The notes under the pieces: generated by a model
The model's input: only the letters and a program-made list of their open reading frames with translations
The model's database searches: none
What the model was told of the DNA's origin: nothing
Source of the DNA: Hallella multisaccharivorax DSM 17128
GTDB lineage: Bacteria; Bacteroidota; Bacteroidia; Bacteroidales; Bacteroidaceae
Assembly: GCF_000218235.1 (NCBI RefSeq)
Contig: NZ_GL945017.1
Location: 461,297-525,296, forward strand
Direction of reading: 5' to 3'
DNA: 64,000 bases
Made by a program: the position numbers and the translations under genes
Part shown: piece by piece, positions 1-9,149 of the stretch
Numbering within the stretch: position 1 is the stretch's first letter
Layout: each line of letters starts with the position of its first letter

Positions 1-1
1 C

Positions 2-277
2 TCCAACTACTTAGAGTGGAACGACGTATACGTGAAGAATAGCGGCAAGTACAAGCTCTCCTTCACCTACGCCTCGGAGAAAGACCGTGACATGGCGGTG
101 GCTGTCAATGGCCGACATGTCAAAACCTTTGAGAACCTCAACTCTGGATCATGGAACAAGCAGTGGTCCACCTGCTCGGTGGTCGTCGATCTCAAGGCCG
201 GGAGCAATCAGGTGAAACTCGGCAATGAGGATAACTTCACACCCAATGTGGACTGCATGAGCGTGGAGAAACTGTAA
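2..277 (+). CDS. C-terminal carbohydrate-binding domain of a secreted protein (5' end outside window)
   Basis: The reading frame is open from base 2 to a TAA at 275-277, so this is the 3' end of a longer gene that starts before the window. A GTG at 32 is in frame but is not a credible start, because codons before it continue the same fold (SNYLEWNDVY). The 91 visible residues alternate short strands and loops, with YKLSFTYAS, VAVNG and a closing NVDCMSVEKL. This is the pattern of the beta-sandwich CBM6/CBM35-like modules found at the ends of Bacteroidetes glycoside hydrolases. The parent enzyme family cannot be told from this piece; a galactosidase or another exo-acting hydrolase is a guess. 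The gene is followed by a 22-bp tandem repeat array and is not part of the rimP operon. Confidence 0.6.
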   Translation, partial: SNYLEWNDVYVKNSGKYKLSFTYASEKDRDMAVAVNGRHVKTFENLNSGSWNKQWSTCSVVVDLKAGSNQVKLGNEDNFTPNVDCMSVEKL

Positions 278-304
278 TTGCCAGCACAAAGGCGGCATCA
301 TCGC

Positions 305-384
305 GTTGCCTTTACACCGTAGACGCATTGCCTTTACACCGTAGACGCATTGCCTTTACACCGTAGACGCGTTGCCTTTACATT
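305..384. repeat. 22-bp tandem repeat array, 3.6 units
   Basis: Three almost identical 22-bp units lie at 305-326, 327-348 and 349-370, with a partial fourth at 371-384. The unit reads (g/a)ttgcctttacaccgtagacgc. There is no spacer between units. The same degenerate unit recurs at 23902-24011 and 36421-36486 in this window, each time between genes. The array lies in the 269-bp gap between the partial secreted-protein gene and rimP. Confidence 0.85.
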
Positions 385-450
385 GCTGCCGCCATTCAGA
401 CGAGGCAAAAAGGCTCCCGCCTGATAATTTTACAGAAAAACGCCTGAATA

Positions 451-482
451 TTTGCAGGATTGCGGAAAAGTCCGTAACTTTG
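451..482 (+). promoter_or_regulatory. Bacteroidetes-type promoter of the rimP-nusA-infB operon
   Basis: A -33 TTTG lies at 451-454 and a -7 TAACTTTG at 475-482, separated by exactly 20 bp. This matches the housekeeping sigma consensus of Bacteroidetes (TTTG-N19/20-TAnnTTTG). The start site would fall near 487-490, giving a leader of about 60 nt before the rimP ATG at 547. Confidence 0.75.
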
Positions 483-498
483 CAGTGTTCAGTGGAAT

Positions 499-533
499 GA
501 GGGACTCCTAAAAAGCGAGTTCCTCATTTTTTT
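499..533 (+). terminator. Terminator-like hairpin in the rimP leader (possible attenuator)
   Basis: GAGGGACTC at 499-507 pairs with GAGTTCCTC at 517-525 (one G-U pair), with a 9-nt loop, followed directly by ATTTTTTT. It lies between the promoter and the rimP start, so it would stop transcription before the operon unless read through. Since NusA itself acts on hairpin-dependent termination, an autoregulatory attenuator is plausible, but that is inference. Confidence 0.6.
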
Positions 534-546
534 ATAACTTCAATAC

Positions 547-1014
547 ATGATAGACAAAAGCGTCGTAAAAGGATTAGTAGAAGAGTGGCTTAAGGACAAA
601 GAGTATTTTCTTGTAGACCTGAACATCAGCCCTGATGACAAGATTACCGTTGAGATCGACCATGCCGACGGCGTGTGGATTGAGGATTGCGCCAATCTGA
701 GCCAGTTCATCGAGGACCATCTCAACCGCGACGAGGAAGACTATGAGCTCGAAGTAGGCTCTGCAGGTCTCGGCCAGCCTTTCAAAGTGGCCCGCCAATA
801 CGAGATTTTCATCGGCGAGCCCGTAGAGGTACTCAACGGCGACGGCAAGAAAACAAAAGGTGTCTTGAAGAGTGTCGACGGCCGCGACTTCACTGTGACC
901 GTCAATGAAAAGGTGAAGGTGGAAGGCAAAAAGCGCCCTGTGATGATGGACGTGGACCACACTTTCAACATGGATACCGTGAAATATACGAAATATTTGA
1001 TCAGTTTTAAATAA
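547..1014 (+). CDS. rimP: Ribosome maturation factor RimP
   Basis: This 155-residue protein is a small cytoplasmic factor needed for maturation of the 30S ribosomal subunit. It has the usual two-part layout: an N-terminal alpha/beta domain with the family motif VGSAGLGQPF around residues 76-85, and a C-terminal SH3-like barrel (residues about 86-155, with GEPVEVLNGDGKKTKGVL). Its length is normal for the family. It is the first gene of rimP-nusA-infB, the arrangement conserved in most bacteria, with 22 bp to nusA. Start ATG 547 follows the leader hairpin and is the only sensible in-frame start near the promoter. Confidence 0.95.
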   Translation: MIDKSVVKGLVEEWLKDKEYFLVDLNISPDDKITVEIDHADGVWIEDCANLSQFIEDHLNRDEEDYELEVGSAGLGQPFKVARQYEIFIGEPVEVLNGDGKKTKGVLKSVDGRDFTVTVNEKVKVEGKKRPVMMDVDHTFNMDTVKYTKYLISFK

Positions 1015-1036
1015 AAAACAAAAAAGATACACAGCT

Positions 1037-2308
1037 ATGCCAGTAAGAAAAATGGACGACGAGCAGGTGAGCATGATTGGCTCCTTCCGTGAGTTTCAGG
1101 ATACGAAGCATATTGACCGCACCACACTTGTAAGCGTGCTCGAGGAGAGTTTCCGCAATGTCCTCTCCAAGATTTTTGGGTCTGACGAGAACTTTGACGT
1201 TATTGTCAACCCCGACAAGGGTGATTTTGAGATTTACCGCAACCGCATGGTTGTGGCCGATGGTGAAGTGGCCGATGAGAATAAGGAGATCAGTCTGACC
1301 GACGCCCGGAAGATCGACACCGACTATGAGGTGGGCGAGGAAGTGTCCGAGCCCGTCGACTTTGCTAAGTTCGGCCGCCGCGCCATCCTCACGCTCCGCC
1401 AGACACTGGCCAGCAAGATTCTTGAGTTGGAGCACGACGCCCTCTACAATAAGTATAAGGACCGTGTGGGACAGATCATTGCCGCCGAAGTCTACCAAGT
1501 CTGGAAGCGCGAGGTGCTTCTCGTGGATGACGACAACAACGAACTGCACCTGCCTAAGAGCGAGCAGATTCCGGCCGACGTCTACCGCAAAGGCGAGACA
1601 GTAAGGTGTGTCATTGAACGCGTGGACAACGAGAACAACAATCCCCGCATCATCCTCTCACGCACCAGCCCCATTTTCCTGCAGCGGCTACTTGAGAACG
1701 AGGTGCCTGAGATCCAGGACGGTCTCATCGCCATCAAGAAGATAGCCCGTATGCCCGGTGAGCGCGCCAAGATCGCGGTGGAGAGCTACGACGACCGCAT
1801 TGACCCCGTGGGCGCATGCGTGGGTGTGCATGGAAGCCGTGTGCACGGCATCGTGAGAGAGCTCGATAACGAGAATATTGATGTCATCAACTGGTCGGCC
1901 AACACCAAGCTCTTCATCCAGCGCGCCCTGAGTCCCGCTCAGGTCACCGACATTAAGCTTGATGAGGAGAGCCACAAGGCCAGCGTCTATCTGCAGCCCG
2001 ACCAGGTGAGCCTCGCCATCGGCCGAAGCGGTATGAACATCAAACTTGCATCCATGCTGACAGAATATACCATCGACGTATTCCGGGTCGTGGGCGACAG
2101 TGAACAGGAAGGCCAGGTTGACGATGTTTATCTTGACCAGTTCAACGATGAGATCGACCAGTGGATCATCGATGCCATTAAGGGAATTGGCCTGGAAACC
2201 GCACGGGAGGTGCTCAATGCTCCGCGCGAGATGCTGGTGGAGAAGGCCGACCTCGAGGAAGAAACCGTGGATCACGTACTTGAGGTATTGAAAAAAGAAT
2301 TTGAATAA
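1037..2308 (+). CDS. nusA: Transcription termination/antitermination factor NusA
   Basis: NusA binds RNA polymerase and nascent RNA and modulates pausing, termination and antitermination. The 423 residues show an N-terminal polymerase-binding domain (about 1-125), an S1 domain (about 130-200) and two KH domains (about 230-370, with GACVGVHGSRVHGI and the second KH core SLAIGRSGMNIKLA). A short helical C-terminal segment with a helix-hairpin-helix-like KGIGLETAREVL follows. There is no long acidic repeat tail like that of E. coli NusA, which is usual outside the gamma-proteobacteria. It sits 22 bp after rimP and 21 bp before infB and is clearly co-transcribed with them. Confidence 0.96.
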   Translation: MPVRKMDDEQVSMIGSFREFQDTKHIDRTTLVSVLEESFRNVLSKIFGSDENFDVIVNPDKGDFEIYRNRMVVADGEVADENKEISLTDARKIDTDYEVGEEVSEPVDFAKFGRRAILTLRQTLASKILELEHDALYNKYKDRVGQIIAAEVYQVWKREVLLVDDDNNELHLPKSEQIPADVYRKGETVRCVIERVDNENNNPRIILSRTSPIFLQRLLENEVPEIQDGLIAIKKIARMPGERAKIAVESYDDRIDPVGACVGVHGSRVHGIVRELDNENIDVINWSANTKLFIQRALSPAQVTDIKLDEESHKASVYLQPDQVSLAIGRSGMNIKLASMLTEYTIDVFRVVGDSEQEGQVDDVYLDQFNDEIDQWIIDAIKGIGLETAREVLNAPREMLVEKADLEEETVDHVLEVLKKEFE

Positions 2309-2329
2309 AAGAGGAAGAAGTAGTAATAT

Positions 2330-5314
2330 ATGATCATCAGATTAAATAAAGCATTACGTGAACTGAATATAGGACGCCAAACGGCAGTTGGCTTCCTGCA
2401 AAAGAGAGCCGGTATGCTGGGCGAGGTCAAGGATGACCTCAACTTCAAGCTTAACGACAAGCAGTATGCGGCGCTCGTGGAGGCTTTCAAGAAGGATGCG
2501 GCCGTCAAGGAGAAGGCAGAGCAGCTCTTCAAGAAGCCGGAGAAGAAGAAAGACCGCGACAACGCCAAACGCCGTGTGGAGAACAGCCTGGAGCCGGGCG
2601 CCCATCAGAACTATACCCCACTGGGCAAGATCGATCTTAGCAGCGTCGGAAAAAGCTCTATGGGACGCAAGTCTGATGCTGCTTCGAAGAAACCCGCCAA
2701 CAAGCCCGAGACTGCTGCCGTCAGTCAAAAGGTCGATTCGGCTCCCGCTAAAGAAGAGCCCGTAGCAGACAAGGCAACGAAGCCTGAAGAGAAGCCTGCT
2801 GAGAAATCTATGGAGAAGTCCGTGGAGAAACCTATGGAGAAGTCCGTGGGAAAACCTGTGGTAGCTCCGGTGAAACCCGAAGAGAAACATGTGGAGAAAC
2901 CAGCAGAGGCCCCCAAGACTGCGGAAGCCAAAGCTGAGACTTCTGCTTCGCCGCAGCCTACCGCCAAAGCCAAAGAGCCTCAGAAGCAAGAGACTTCCAC
3001 GGAAAAGCCCGCGCCCAAACAGCGTCAGGTCATTCAGAAACCGGCGGCTATCAAGGTGGCCGAGGTAACCCAGCCTATGGCTGATACGAAGAAAGGTACG
3101 GAAATCTTCCGTACAAAGACAGAGGCCCGCATTGACGACACGCCAAAAGTAACCGTCCTCGGCAAAATAGACCTGAACTCCATTAACTCCAGCACACGCC
3201 CAAAGAAGAAGACGCGTGCCGAGCGTCAGCGTGAGCGTCAACGTCAGCAGAATGGCGGAAACAACACCAACGCCAATAACCGTGGAAAACGGGAACGCAT
3301 CAATAACAATAAGGTGGACATCAACGCTGCCTCCAACCAGCAGAGCGGAAATAAAAACGGTAACGGAAAGAAAAAGAAAAACCGCAACCGCAGCAACAGA
3401 CCTTTGGAAGTCAACGACGAGGATGTGGCACGCCAGGTTAAGGAGACACTGGCACGCCTGACCAGCAAGAGCCAAAACAAGAAAGGCGCCAAATACCGTA
3501 AGGAGAAACGAGATGCCGTCCAGGAGAAGCTTGATGCCGAGGCACGTGCTGAAAAGAAAGAGAGCAAGGTGCTGAAGCTTACCGAGTTCGTGACCGTGTC
3601 AGAGCTTGCCACGATGATGAACGTATCGGTGACGCAGGTCATCTCCACGCTGATGAGCATCGGCATCATGGCCTCTATCAACCAGCGCCTCGATGCCGAG
3701 ACCATCAACATGGTGGCAGAAGAGTTTGGCTTCAAGACAGAGTATGTCAGTGCTGAGGTGCAGGAAGCCGTGAGCGAGGAGGAGGACGACGAGAGCGATC
3801 TCGTGACCCGTGCTCCGATAGTGACCGTCATGGGTCACGTCGACCATGGTAAGACCTCACTGCTCGACCACATCCGTAATACGAATGTCATTGCCGGTGA
3901 GGCAGGCGGCATCACCCAGCACATCGGTGCCTACGGTGTGACGCTCAAGGATGGCCGCAAGGTCACCTTCCTCGATACCCCAGGTCATGAGGCTTTCACC
4001 GCCATGCGTGCCCGTGGTGCGCAGGTCACTGATATCGCCATCATCATCATTGCCGCCGACGACTCCGTGATGCCTACTACAAAGGAGGCCATTGCCCACT
4101 GTCAGGCTGCCGGTGTGCCGATGGTGTTTGCCATCAACAAGATAGATAAGCCGGGGGCCAATCCCGACAGAATACGTGAAGATCTGGCCAACATGAACCT
4201 TCTCGTCGAAGAGTGGGGCGGTAAATACCAGTGCCAGGAGATCAGTGCCAAGAAAGGCACCGGCGTAGACGAACTCATGGAGAAGGTGCTGCTCGAGGCC
4301 GATATGCTTGACCTCAAGGCTAACCCCAACCGCAAGGCTACAGGTACTGTCATCGAATCGTCGCTCGATAAGGGCCGCGGGTATGTATCAACGGTGCTCG
4401 TAAGCAACGGTACGCTACATGTGGGCGACATTGTATTGGCCGGCACCTCGTGGGGCCGTGTGAAAGCCTTATTCAATGAGCGCAATCAGCGCATTGATAA
4501 TGTGAAGCCCGCTGAGCCCGCCATTGTTCTCGGCTTGAATGGAGCTCCTACAGCTGGCGACCAGTTCCATGTCATCGAGACCGAGCAGGAGGCACGCGAC
4601 ATTGCCAACAAGCGTGAGCAGCTACAGCGTGAACAGGGTCTTCGCACACAGAAGCGCCTGACGCTCGGCGATATCTCGCACCGTATCGCACGTGGTGAAT
4701 TCCACGAACTCAACATCATTGTCAAGGGTGATACCGACGGCTCCATTGAGGCCTTGTCCGATTCCTTCCTCAAACTGTCTACCGAGAAGGTGCAAGTCAA
4801 CGTCATCAGCAAGGCTGTGGGGCAGATTTCGGAGAACGATGTCATGCTCGCCTCGGCTTCTGATGCTGTCATCGTCGGCTTCCAGGTACGCCCGTCTGTC
4901 GACGCCCGTAAGCTTGCCGACCGTGAAGGTGTGGAGATCAATACTTACTCCATTATCTACGATGCCATCGACGACATCAAGGCCGCCATGGTAGGTATGC
5001 TCGATAAGGTGACGAAAGAGGTGGTCACCGCTGAGGTGGAAGTCAAGCAAGTGTTCAAGATCTCCAAGGTTGGTGCAATTGCCGGTGCCTTAGTCACCGA
5101 GGGCAAGGTGCACTCCAAGGACAAGGCCCATGTCGTGCGTGACGGTATCGTGGTGCACACTGCGCCTATCGCTGCCCTGAAACGCTATAAGGACGACGTG
5201 AAAGAGGTGGTAACAGGCCTGGAGTGCGGTATCTCGCTGGTCAACTATAACGACATTCAGGTGGGTGATATCATCGAGACCTTCACGGAGATTGAGGTGG
5301 AGCAAAAACTGTAA
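2330..5314 (+). CDS. infB: Translation initiation factor IF-2
   Basis: IF-2 is the GTPase that places initiator tRNA on the 30S subunit and promotes subunit joining. The 994 residues contain an N-terminal IF2_N helix bundle ([20 protein letters not shown]), then a long low-complexity linker. The linker has Glu-Lys-Pro repeats (about residues 150-195, EKPxEKS type) and Arg/Asn/Gln-rich tracts to about residue 395. A second IF2_N-like segment lies near 420-470. The GTPase domain has G1 GHVDHGKT (about 502), G3 DTPGHEAF (about 549) and G4 NKID (about 603), followed by domains II to IV. Length is normal for Bacteroidetes, whose linkers are long. It is the last gene of the operon and is followed by a hairpin terminator. 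Confidence 0.97.
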   Translation: MIIRLNKALRELNIGRQTAVGFLQKRAGMLGEVKDDLNFKLNDKQYAALVEAFKKDAAVKEKAEQLFKKPEKKKDRDNAKRRVENSLEPGAHQNYTPLGKIDLSSVGKSSMGRKSDAASKKPANKPETAAVSQKVDSAPAKEEPVADKATKPEEKPAEKSMEKSVEKPMEKSVGKPVVAPVKPEEKHVEKPAEAPKTAEAKAETSASPQPTAKAKEPQKQETSTEKPAPKQRQVIQKPAAIKVAEVTQPMADTKKGTEIFRTKTEARIDDTPKVTVLGKIDLNSINSSTRPKKKTRAERQRERQRQQNGGNNTNANNRGKRERINNNKVDINAASNQQSGNKNGNGKKKKNRNRSNRPLEVNDEDVARQVKETLARLTSKSQNKKGAKYRKEKRDAVQEKLDAEARAEKKESKVLKLTEFVTVSELATMMNVSVTQVISTLMSIGIMASINQRLDAETINMVAEEFGFKTEYVSAEVQEAVSEEEDDESDLVTRAPIVTVMGHVDHGKTSLLDHIRNTNVIAGEAGGITQHIGAYGVTLKDGRKVTFLDTPGHEAFTAMRARGAQVTDIAIIIIAADDSVMPTTKEAIAHCQAAGVPMVFAINKIDKPGANPDRIREDLANMNLLVEEWGGKYQCQEISAKKGTGVDELMEKVLLEADMLDLKANPNRKATGTVIESSLDKGRGYVSTVLVSNGTLHVGDIVLAGTSWGRVKALFNERNQRIDNVKPAEPAIVLGLNGAPTAGDQFHVIETEQEARDIANKREQLQREQGLRTQKRLTLGDISHRIARGEFHELNIIVKGDTDGSIEALSDSFLKLSTEKVQVNVISKAVGQISENDVMLASASDAVIVGFQVRPSVDARKLADREGVEINTYSIIYDAIDDIKAAMVGMLDKVTKEVVTAEVEVKQVFKISKVGAIAGALVTEGKVHSKDKAHVVRDGIVVHTAPIAALKRYKDDVKEVVTGLECGISLVNYNDIQVGDIIETFTEIEVEQKL

Positions 5315-5402
5315 GGCACGTTGCGCCCCAGTTACAGTCAAGTAAACACGGTTGCTTGCCGCGGTGAGTGACAACATCCGGTAACAATTGTGATTCATGA
5401 TA

Positions 5403-5440
5403 AAGGTGGCACGGCTTTTGTTCGTGTCACCTTGTATTAT
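5403..5440 (+). terminator. Intrinsic terminator after infB
   Basis: AAGGTGGCACG (5403-5413) pairs with CGTGTCACCTT (5423-5433), one mismatch, loop of 9 nt, with a T/A-rich tail. It lies between infB and sufB and separates the two operons. No clear TAnnTTTG box is visible for sufB in the remaining 30 bp. Confidence 0.65.
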
Positions 5441-5469
5441 TAATACATCTCGTAATATTATAGTTATAT

Positions 5470-6924
5470 ATGGAGATAAAACTTAAGAAGGAAAGCAACG
5501 ACTTTGTCAAGGAGGTTGCCAACCAGAAATATGAATATGGCTTCACGACAGATATTGACACTGAGGTCATTCCCAAGGGCCTCAACGAGGATGTCGTAAG
5601 GCTCATTTCCAAGAAAAAAGGTGAGCCCGAGTGGCTGCTTGGCTTCCGGCTCGAAGCCTACCGCTATTTGAAAACATTGAAGATACCAACGTGGGGACAT
5701 GTTCATGTCCCGCCCATCGACCTTCAAGCCATCTCCTATTATGCTGATCCATTGGCCAAAAAACCGAAGAATAAGGAGATGGACCCAGAGCTGGAGAAGA
5801 CCTTCGACAAACTTGGTATTCCCCTCGAAGAGCGTCTGGCTCTCAGTGGCACGGCTGTTGACGCGGTAATGGACTCCGTCTCCGTGAAAACGACATTTAA
5901 GAAGCAGCTCGCCGAGAAAGGCATTATCTTCTCCTCGATTGGTGAGGCAGTGAAGAATCATCCGGACCTCGTGCGTCAGTATCTCGGATCAGTGGTGCCT
6001 TATCGTGATAATTTCACCGCCGCCCTCAACTCGGCGGTCTTCTCCGATGGTAGTTTCGTGTATATACCCAAAGGCGTGCGTTGCCCGATGGAGCTAAGCA
6101 GCTATTTCCGTATCAACGCCCGTAACACAGGACAGTTTGAGCGTACGCTCATTATTGCCGACGACGATGCCTATGTCTCTTACCTCGAGGGCTGTACGGC
6201 ACCGATGCGCGATGAGAACCAATTGCATGCCGCCGTCGTGGAGATTGTGGTAATGAACAATGCTGAAGTAAAATACTCTACCGTGCAGAACTGGTATCCG
6301 GGTGATGAGCACGGAAAAGGAGGCGTGCTCAATCTTGTGACCAAGCGGGGCGACTGCCGTGGCGTCAACTCCAAACTGTCGTGGACACAGGTAGAGACAG
6401 GATCAGCCATCACATGGAAATATCCTTCCTGTATCCTCCGCGGTGACAACTCGCAGGCTGAGTTCTACAGCGTGGCAGTCACCAACCACTATCAAGAAGC
6501 CGACACAGGCACAAAGATGATCCACATCGGCAAGAACACTAAGTCGACCATCATCTCGAAAGGCATCTCAGCCGGACACTCACAAAACAGTTATCGTGGC
6601 CTCGTCCGCGCGGCAGCCAGTGCGGAGAATGCGCGCAATTACTCTTCATGTGACTCTTTGCTCCTGGGGTCAGACTGTGGAGCCCACACGTTCCCCTACA
6701 TGGATATTCACAACGATACGGCAGTCGTGGAGCATGAAGCAACGACCTCGAAGATCAGTGAGGACCAGCTCTTTTATTGCAACCAGCGAGGCATCCCTAC
6801 AGAGGATGCAGTAGGGCTCATCGTTAATGGCTATGCCAAGGAAGTGCTCAACAAACTCCCCATGGAGTTTGCCGTAGAGGCTCAGAAGCTGCTTTCCGTC
6901 TCATTGGAGGGAACAGTAGGATAA
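5470..6924 (+). CDS. sufB: Fe-S cluster assembly scaffold SufB
   Basis: SufB is the scaffold subunit of the SufBC2D complex, on which Fe-S clusters are built in the cytoplasm. The 484 residues cover the whole family length. Family features include the N-terminal YEYGFTTDI, the [14 protein letters not shown] region (about residues 205-218), LEGCTAP (about 240), the beta-helix core, and [11 protein letters not shown] near residue 440. It is the first gene of sufB-sufC-sufD-sufS, so this genome uses the SUF route with its own cysteine desulfurase. No sufE or sufU is adjacent. Confidence 0.97.
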   Translation: MEIKLKKESNDFVKEVANQKYEYGFTTDIDTEVIPKGLNEDVVRLISKKKGEPEWLLGFRLEAYRYLKTLKIPTWGHVHVPPIDLQAISYYADPLAKKPKNKEMDPELEKTFDKLGIPLEERLALSGTAVDAVMDSVSVKTTFKKQLAEKGIIFSSIGEAVKNHPDLVRQYLGSVVPYRDNFTAALNSAVFSDGSFVYIPKGVRCPMELSSYFRINARNTGQFERTLIIADDDAYVSYLEGCTAPMRDENQLHAAVVEIVVMNNAEVKYSTVQNWYPGDEHGKGGVLNLVTKRGDCRGVNSKLSWTQVETGSAITWKYPSCILRGDNSQAEFYSVAVTNHYQEADTGTKMIHIGKNTKSTIISKGISAGHSQNSYRGLVRAAASAENARNYSSCDSLLLGSDCGAHTFPYMDIHNDTAVVEHEATTSKISEDQLFYCNQRGIPTEDAVGLIVNGYAKEVLNKLPMEFAVEAQKLLSVSLEGTVG

Positions 6925-6933
6925 TATTATTAA

Positions 6934-6950
6934 TGGGCTTATTAAGCCCA
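6934..6950 (+). other. Intercistronic stem-loop between sufB and sufC
   Basis: TGGGCTT (6934-6940) pairs perfectly with AAGCCCA (6944-6950) around a 3-nt loop. No T-tract follows, so it is not a classical terminator. It may mark an mRNA processing or stability site that sets the sufB:sufC ratio; this is inference. Confidence 0.4.
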
Positions 6951-6989
6951 GTAGGCGCAAACACATAGGCCTGTAAAAAACAAAATACT

Positions 6990-7754
6990 ATGTTAGAAGT
7001 AAGAAATCTTCACGCCACGATAGCTGGCAAAGAGATATTAAAAGGAATCAACCTCACTGTCAATGATGGTGAGATACATGCCATCATGGGACCCAACGGC
7101 TCGGGCAAATCCACACTCTCGGCCGTATTGACGGGCAACCCGCTCTACACAGTCACAGAGGGCTCCGCCATGTTCAACGGCAAGGATCTTCTGGCAATGA
7201 AGCCTGAGGACCGCGCGCGTGAGGGACTGTTTCTCTCCTTTCAGTACCCCGTAGAGATACCAGGTGTATCGATGGTCAACTTCATGAAAGCTGCTGTCAA
7301 TGCCAAGCGCGAATATGAGGGTAAGGAACCTCTCAAGGCTCCCGAGTTCATGAAACTGATGAAAGAGAAACGTGAGCTTGTAGAGCTCGACCCGAAACTT
7401 TCGCGCCGCTCCGTCAATGAAGGCTTCTCCGGCGGAGAGAAGAAGCGCAATGAGATCTTCCAAATGGCGATGCTCAACCCGAAGCTGTCTATTCTCGATG
7501 AAACCGACTCTGGGCTCGATGTGGATGCCATGCGCATCGTGGCAGATGGAGTCAACAAACTTTTTGCACCCGATAAGTCGATCATCGTCATTACCCACTA
7601 TGAGCGTCTCCTTGATATGATTAAGCCACAAATGGTTCATGTGCTTTATAATGGACGTATCGTACGCACTGAGGGACCGGAACTGGCTAAGGAGATTGAG
7701 AAGCGAGGATACGACTGGATCAAGGAAGAGGCTGATGAGAAATACGGAAAATGA
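6990..7754 (+). CDS. sufC: Fe-S cluster assembly ATPase SufC
   Basis: SufC is the ABC-type ATPase that drives shape changes in the SufBC2D scaffold. The 254 residues have Walker A GPNGSGKST (about 34-42), an ABC signature FSGGEKKRNE (about 147-156) and Walker B with the Suf-specific LSILDETDSGLDVDA (about 168-182). There are no membrane segments, as expected for a soluble ATPase. The stop TGA at 7752-7754 is 10 bp before the sufD ATG, so translation of the two is probably coupled. Confidence 0.97.
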   Translation: MLEVRNLHATIAGKEILKGINLTVNDGEIHAIMGPNGSGKSTLSAVLTGNPLYTVTEGSAMFNGKDLLAMKPEDRAREGLFLSFQYPVEIPGVSMVNFMKAAVNAKREYEGKEPLKAPEFMKLMKEKRELVELDPKLSRRSVNEGFSGGEKKRNEIFQMAMLNPKLSILDETDSGLDVDAMRIVADGVNKLFAPDKSIIVITHYERLLDMIKPQMVHVLYNGRIVRTEGPELAKEIEKRGYDWIKEEADEKYGK

Positions 7755-7764
7755 GGAGGAACAC

Positions 7765-9108
7765 ATGAGTAGCGAAAAACAATATATTGATCTGTACGCA
7801 CAGTCGAGGGAGATGCTCAATGCACATTCCTCTGCCGTGCTGAACGGAGTCCGCGACAGCGCCTTTGAGGATTTCAAACGTCAGAGATTTCCCTCACGTA
7901 AAGTAGAACGCTACAAATACACGGACATGGACAAGCTATTCGAACCTGACTACGGCGTGAATGTCAACCGTGTGGAATTTCCTATCAACCCTTACAGTGT
8001 CTTCAGTTGCGATGTACCCAATCTCTCTACATCACTCTATTTTGTAGTCAACGATACCTTCTACAAGAAAGCTCTGCCTAAAGTAGGACTGCCGGAAGGC
8101 GTGGAGGTGATGAGCCTGAAGGATGCCGCCGATGTACATCCTGACTTTGTCGCCAAGTATTATGGGAAGATAGCAAAGACATCTGAGGATGCCGTTACCG
8201 CCCTTAACACGATGCTGGCAGAAGACGGCCTCTTCATTCATGTGCCTAAGAATATCAAAGTTGAGCGTGCCATTCAGGTGGTCAATATCTTGCGTTCGAA
8301 CGTCGACCTTATGGTTAACCGGCGGGTGCTCATCGTCATGGACGAAGGAGCCGAGGCAAAGTTGCTTTTCTGTGACGACTCGGCCGATGACCGTAACTTC
8401 CTCGGCACTCAAGTCATTGAAGCCTATGTAGGCGAGAATGCCAGTCTCGACCTTTATTGCCTGGAAGAAACACACGACAAGAATACACGGGTGAGCAATG
8501 TCTACATTGATCAACAGGCCAACAGCCGGCTCAACCACAACGTCATTACCTTACAGAATGGCATTACCCGCAATCGCCTCGACCTCGTTTTCAAAGGAGA
8601 GGGAGCCGAGTGTTGGTGCAACGGCTGCGTCATTGCCGACAAGAGCCAGCATGTGGACAACAACACACTCATCGACCATCAGGTCGGGCACTGCAATTCA
8701 CACGAGCTCTACAAATATGTGCTGGACGATCAGGCTGTTGGTGCCTTTGCCGGGCGAGTGCTGGTGCGTCACAACGCGCAGAAGACCAACTCCGAGGAAC
8801 GCAACCAAAACCTCGTGATGACCAAGCACACCCGTATGTACACTCAGCCGATGTTGGAGATTTATGCCGACGACGTAAAGTGCTCGCATGGCTCCACGGT
8901 GGGACAACTCAACGACGCCGCCAAATTCTACATGCAGCAGCGGGGTATTGATGAGCATGAGGCAAAGCTTCTGTTGGAGTTTGCCTTTATTGGCGAGGTC
9001 ATTGACCAGATCAAACTGGAACCCTTGCGCGACCGTCTCCACCAGCTGGTGGAGAAACGTTTCCGCGGTGGACTCGGCACATGCAATGGCTGCAAGATCT
9101 GTAAATAA
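7765..9108 (+). CDS. sufD: Fe-S cluster assembly protein SufD
   Basis: SufD is the SufB-like partner that completes the SufBC2D scaffold and is needed for iron acquisition by it. The frame is open from 7639 inside sufC, but the start is placed at ATG 7765. This ATG is preceded by a strong ribosome binding site (gaggagga at 7754-7761) and gives MSSEKQYID and a 447-residue protein of normal length. The C-terminal part carries the family stretch HGSTVGQLNDAAKFYMQQRG followed by GFAFIGEV-like residues (here EFAFIGEVIDQI). The protein ends in an unusual Cys-rich tail CNGCKICK, which could bind a metal or cluster. Confidence 0.95.
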   Translation: MSSEKQYIDLYAQSREMLNAHSSAVLNGVRDSAFEDFKRQRFPSRKVERYKYTDMDKLFEPDYGVNVNRVEFPINPYSVFSCDVPNLSTSLYFVVNDTFYKKALPKVGLPEGVEVMSLKDAADVHPDFVAKYYGKIAKTSEDAVTALNTMLAEDGLFIHVPKNIKVERAIQVVNILRSNVDLMVNRRVLIVMDEGAEAKLLFCDDSADDRNFLGTQVIEAYVGENASLDLYCLEETHDKNTRVSNVYIDQQANSRLNHNVITLQNGITRNRLDLVFKGEGAECWCNGCVIADKSQHVDNNTLIDHQVGHCNSHELYKYVLDDQAVGAFAGRVLVRHNAQKTNSEERNQNLVMTKHTRMYTQPMLEIYADDVKCSHGSTVGQLNDAAKFYMQQRGIDEHEAKLLLEFAFIGEVIDQIKLEPLRDRLHQLVEKRFRGGLGTCNGCKICK

Positions 9109-9149
9109 AGTAAGACTTCACTTGGAACTCAGCATTTATGACATAGAAA

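Noticed and set aside
3216-3831. Long reverse-strand frames inside infB and similar frames inside pnp, helicase and frdA
   Set aside because: They mirror codon bias of the real genes, lack start signals and show no family motifs.
7639-7764. SufD starting inside sufC
   Set aside because: ATG 7765 has a strong ribosome binding site and gives the family N-terminus; the extension overlaps sufC by 116 bp.
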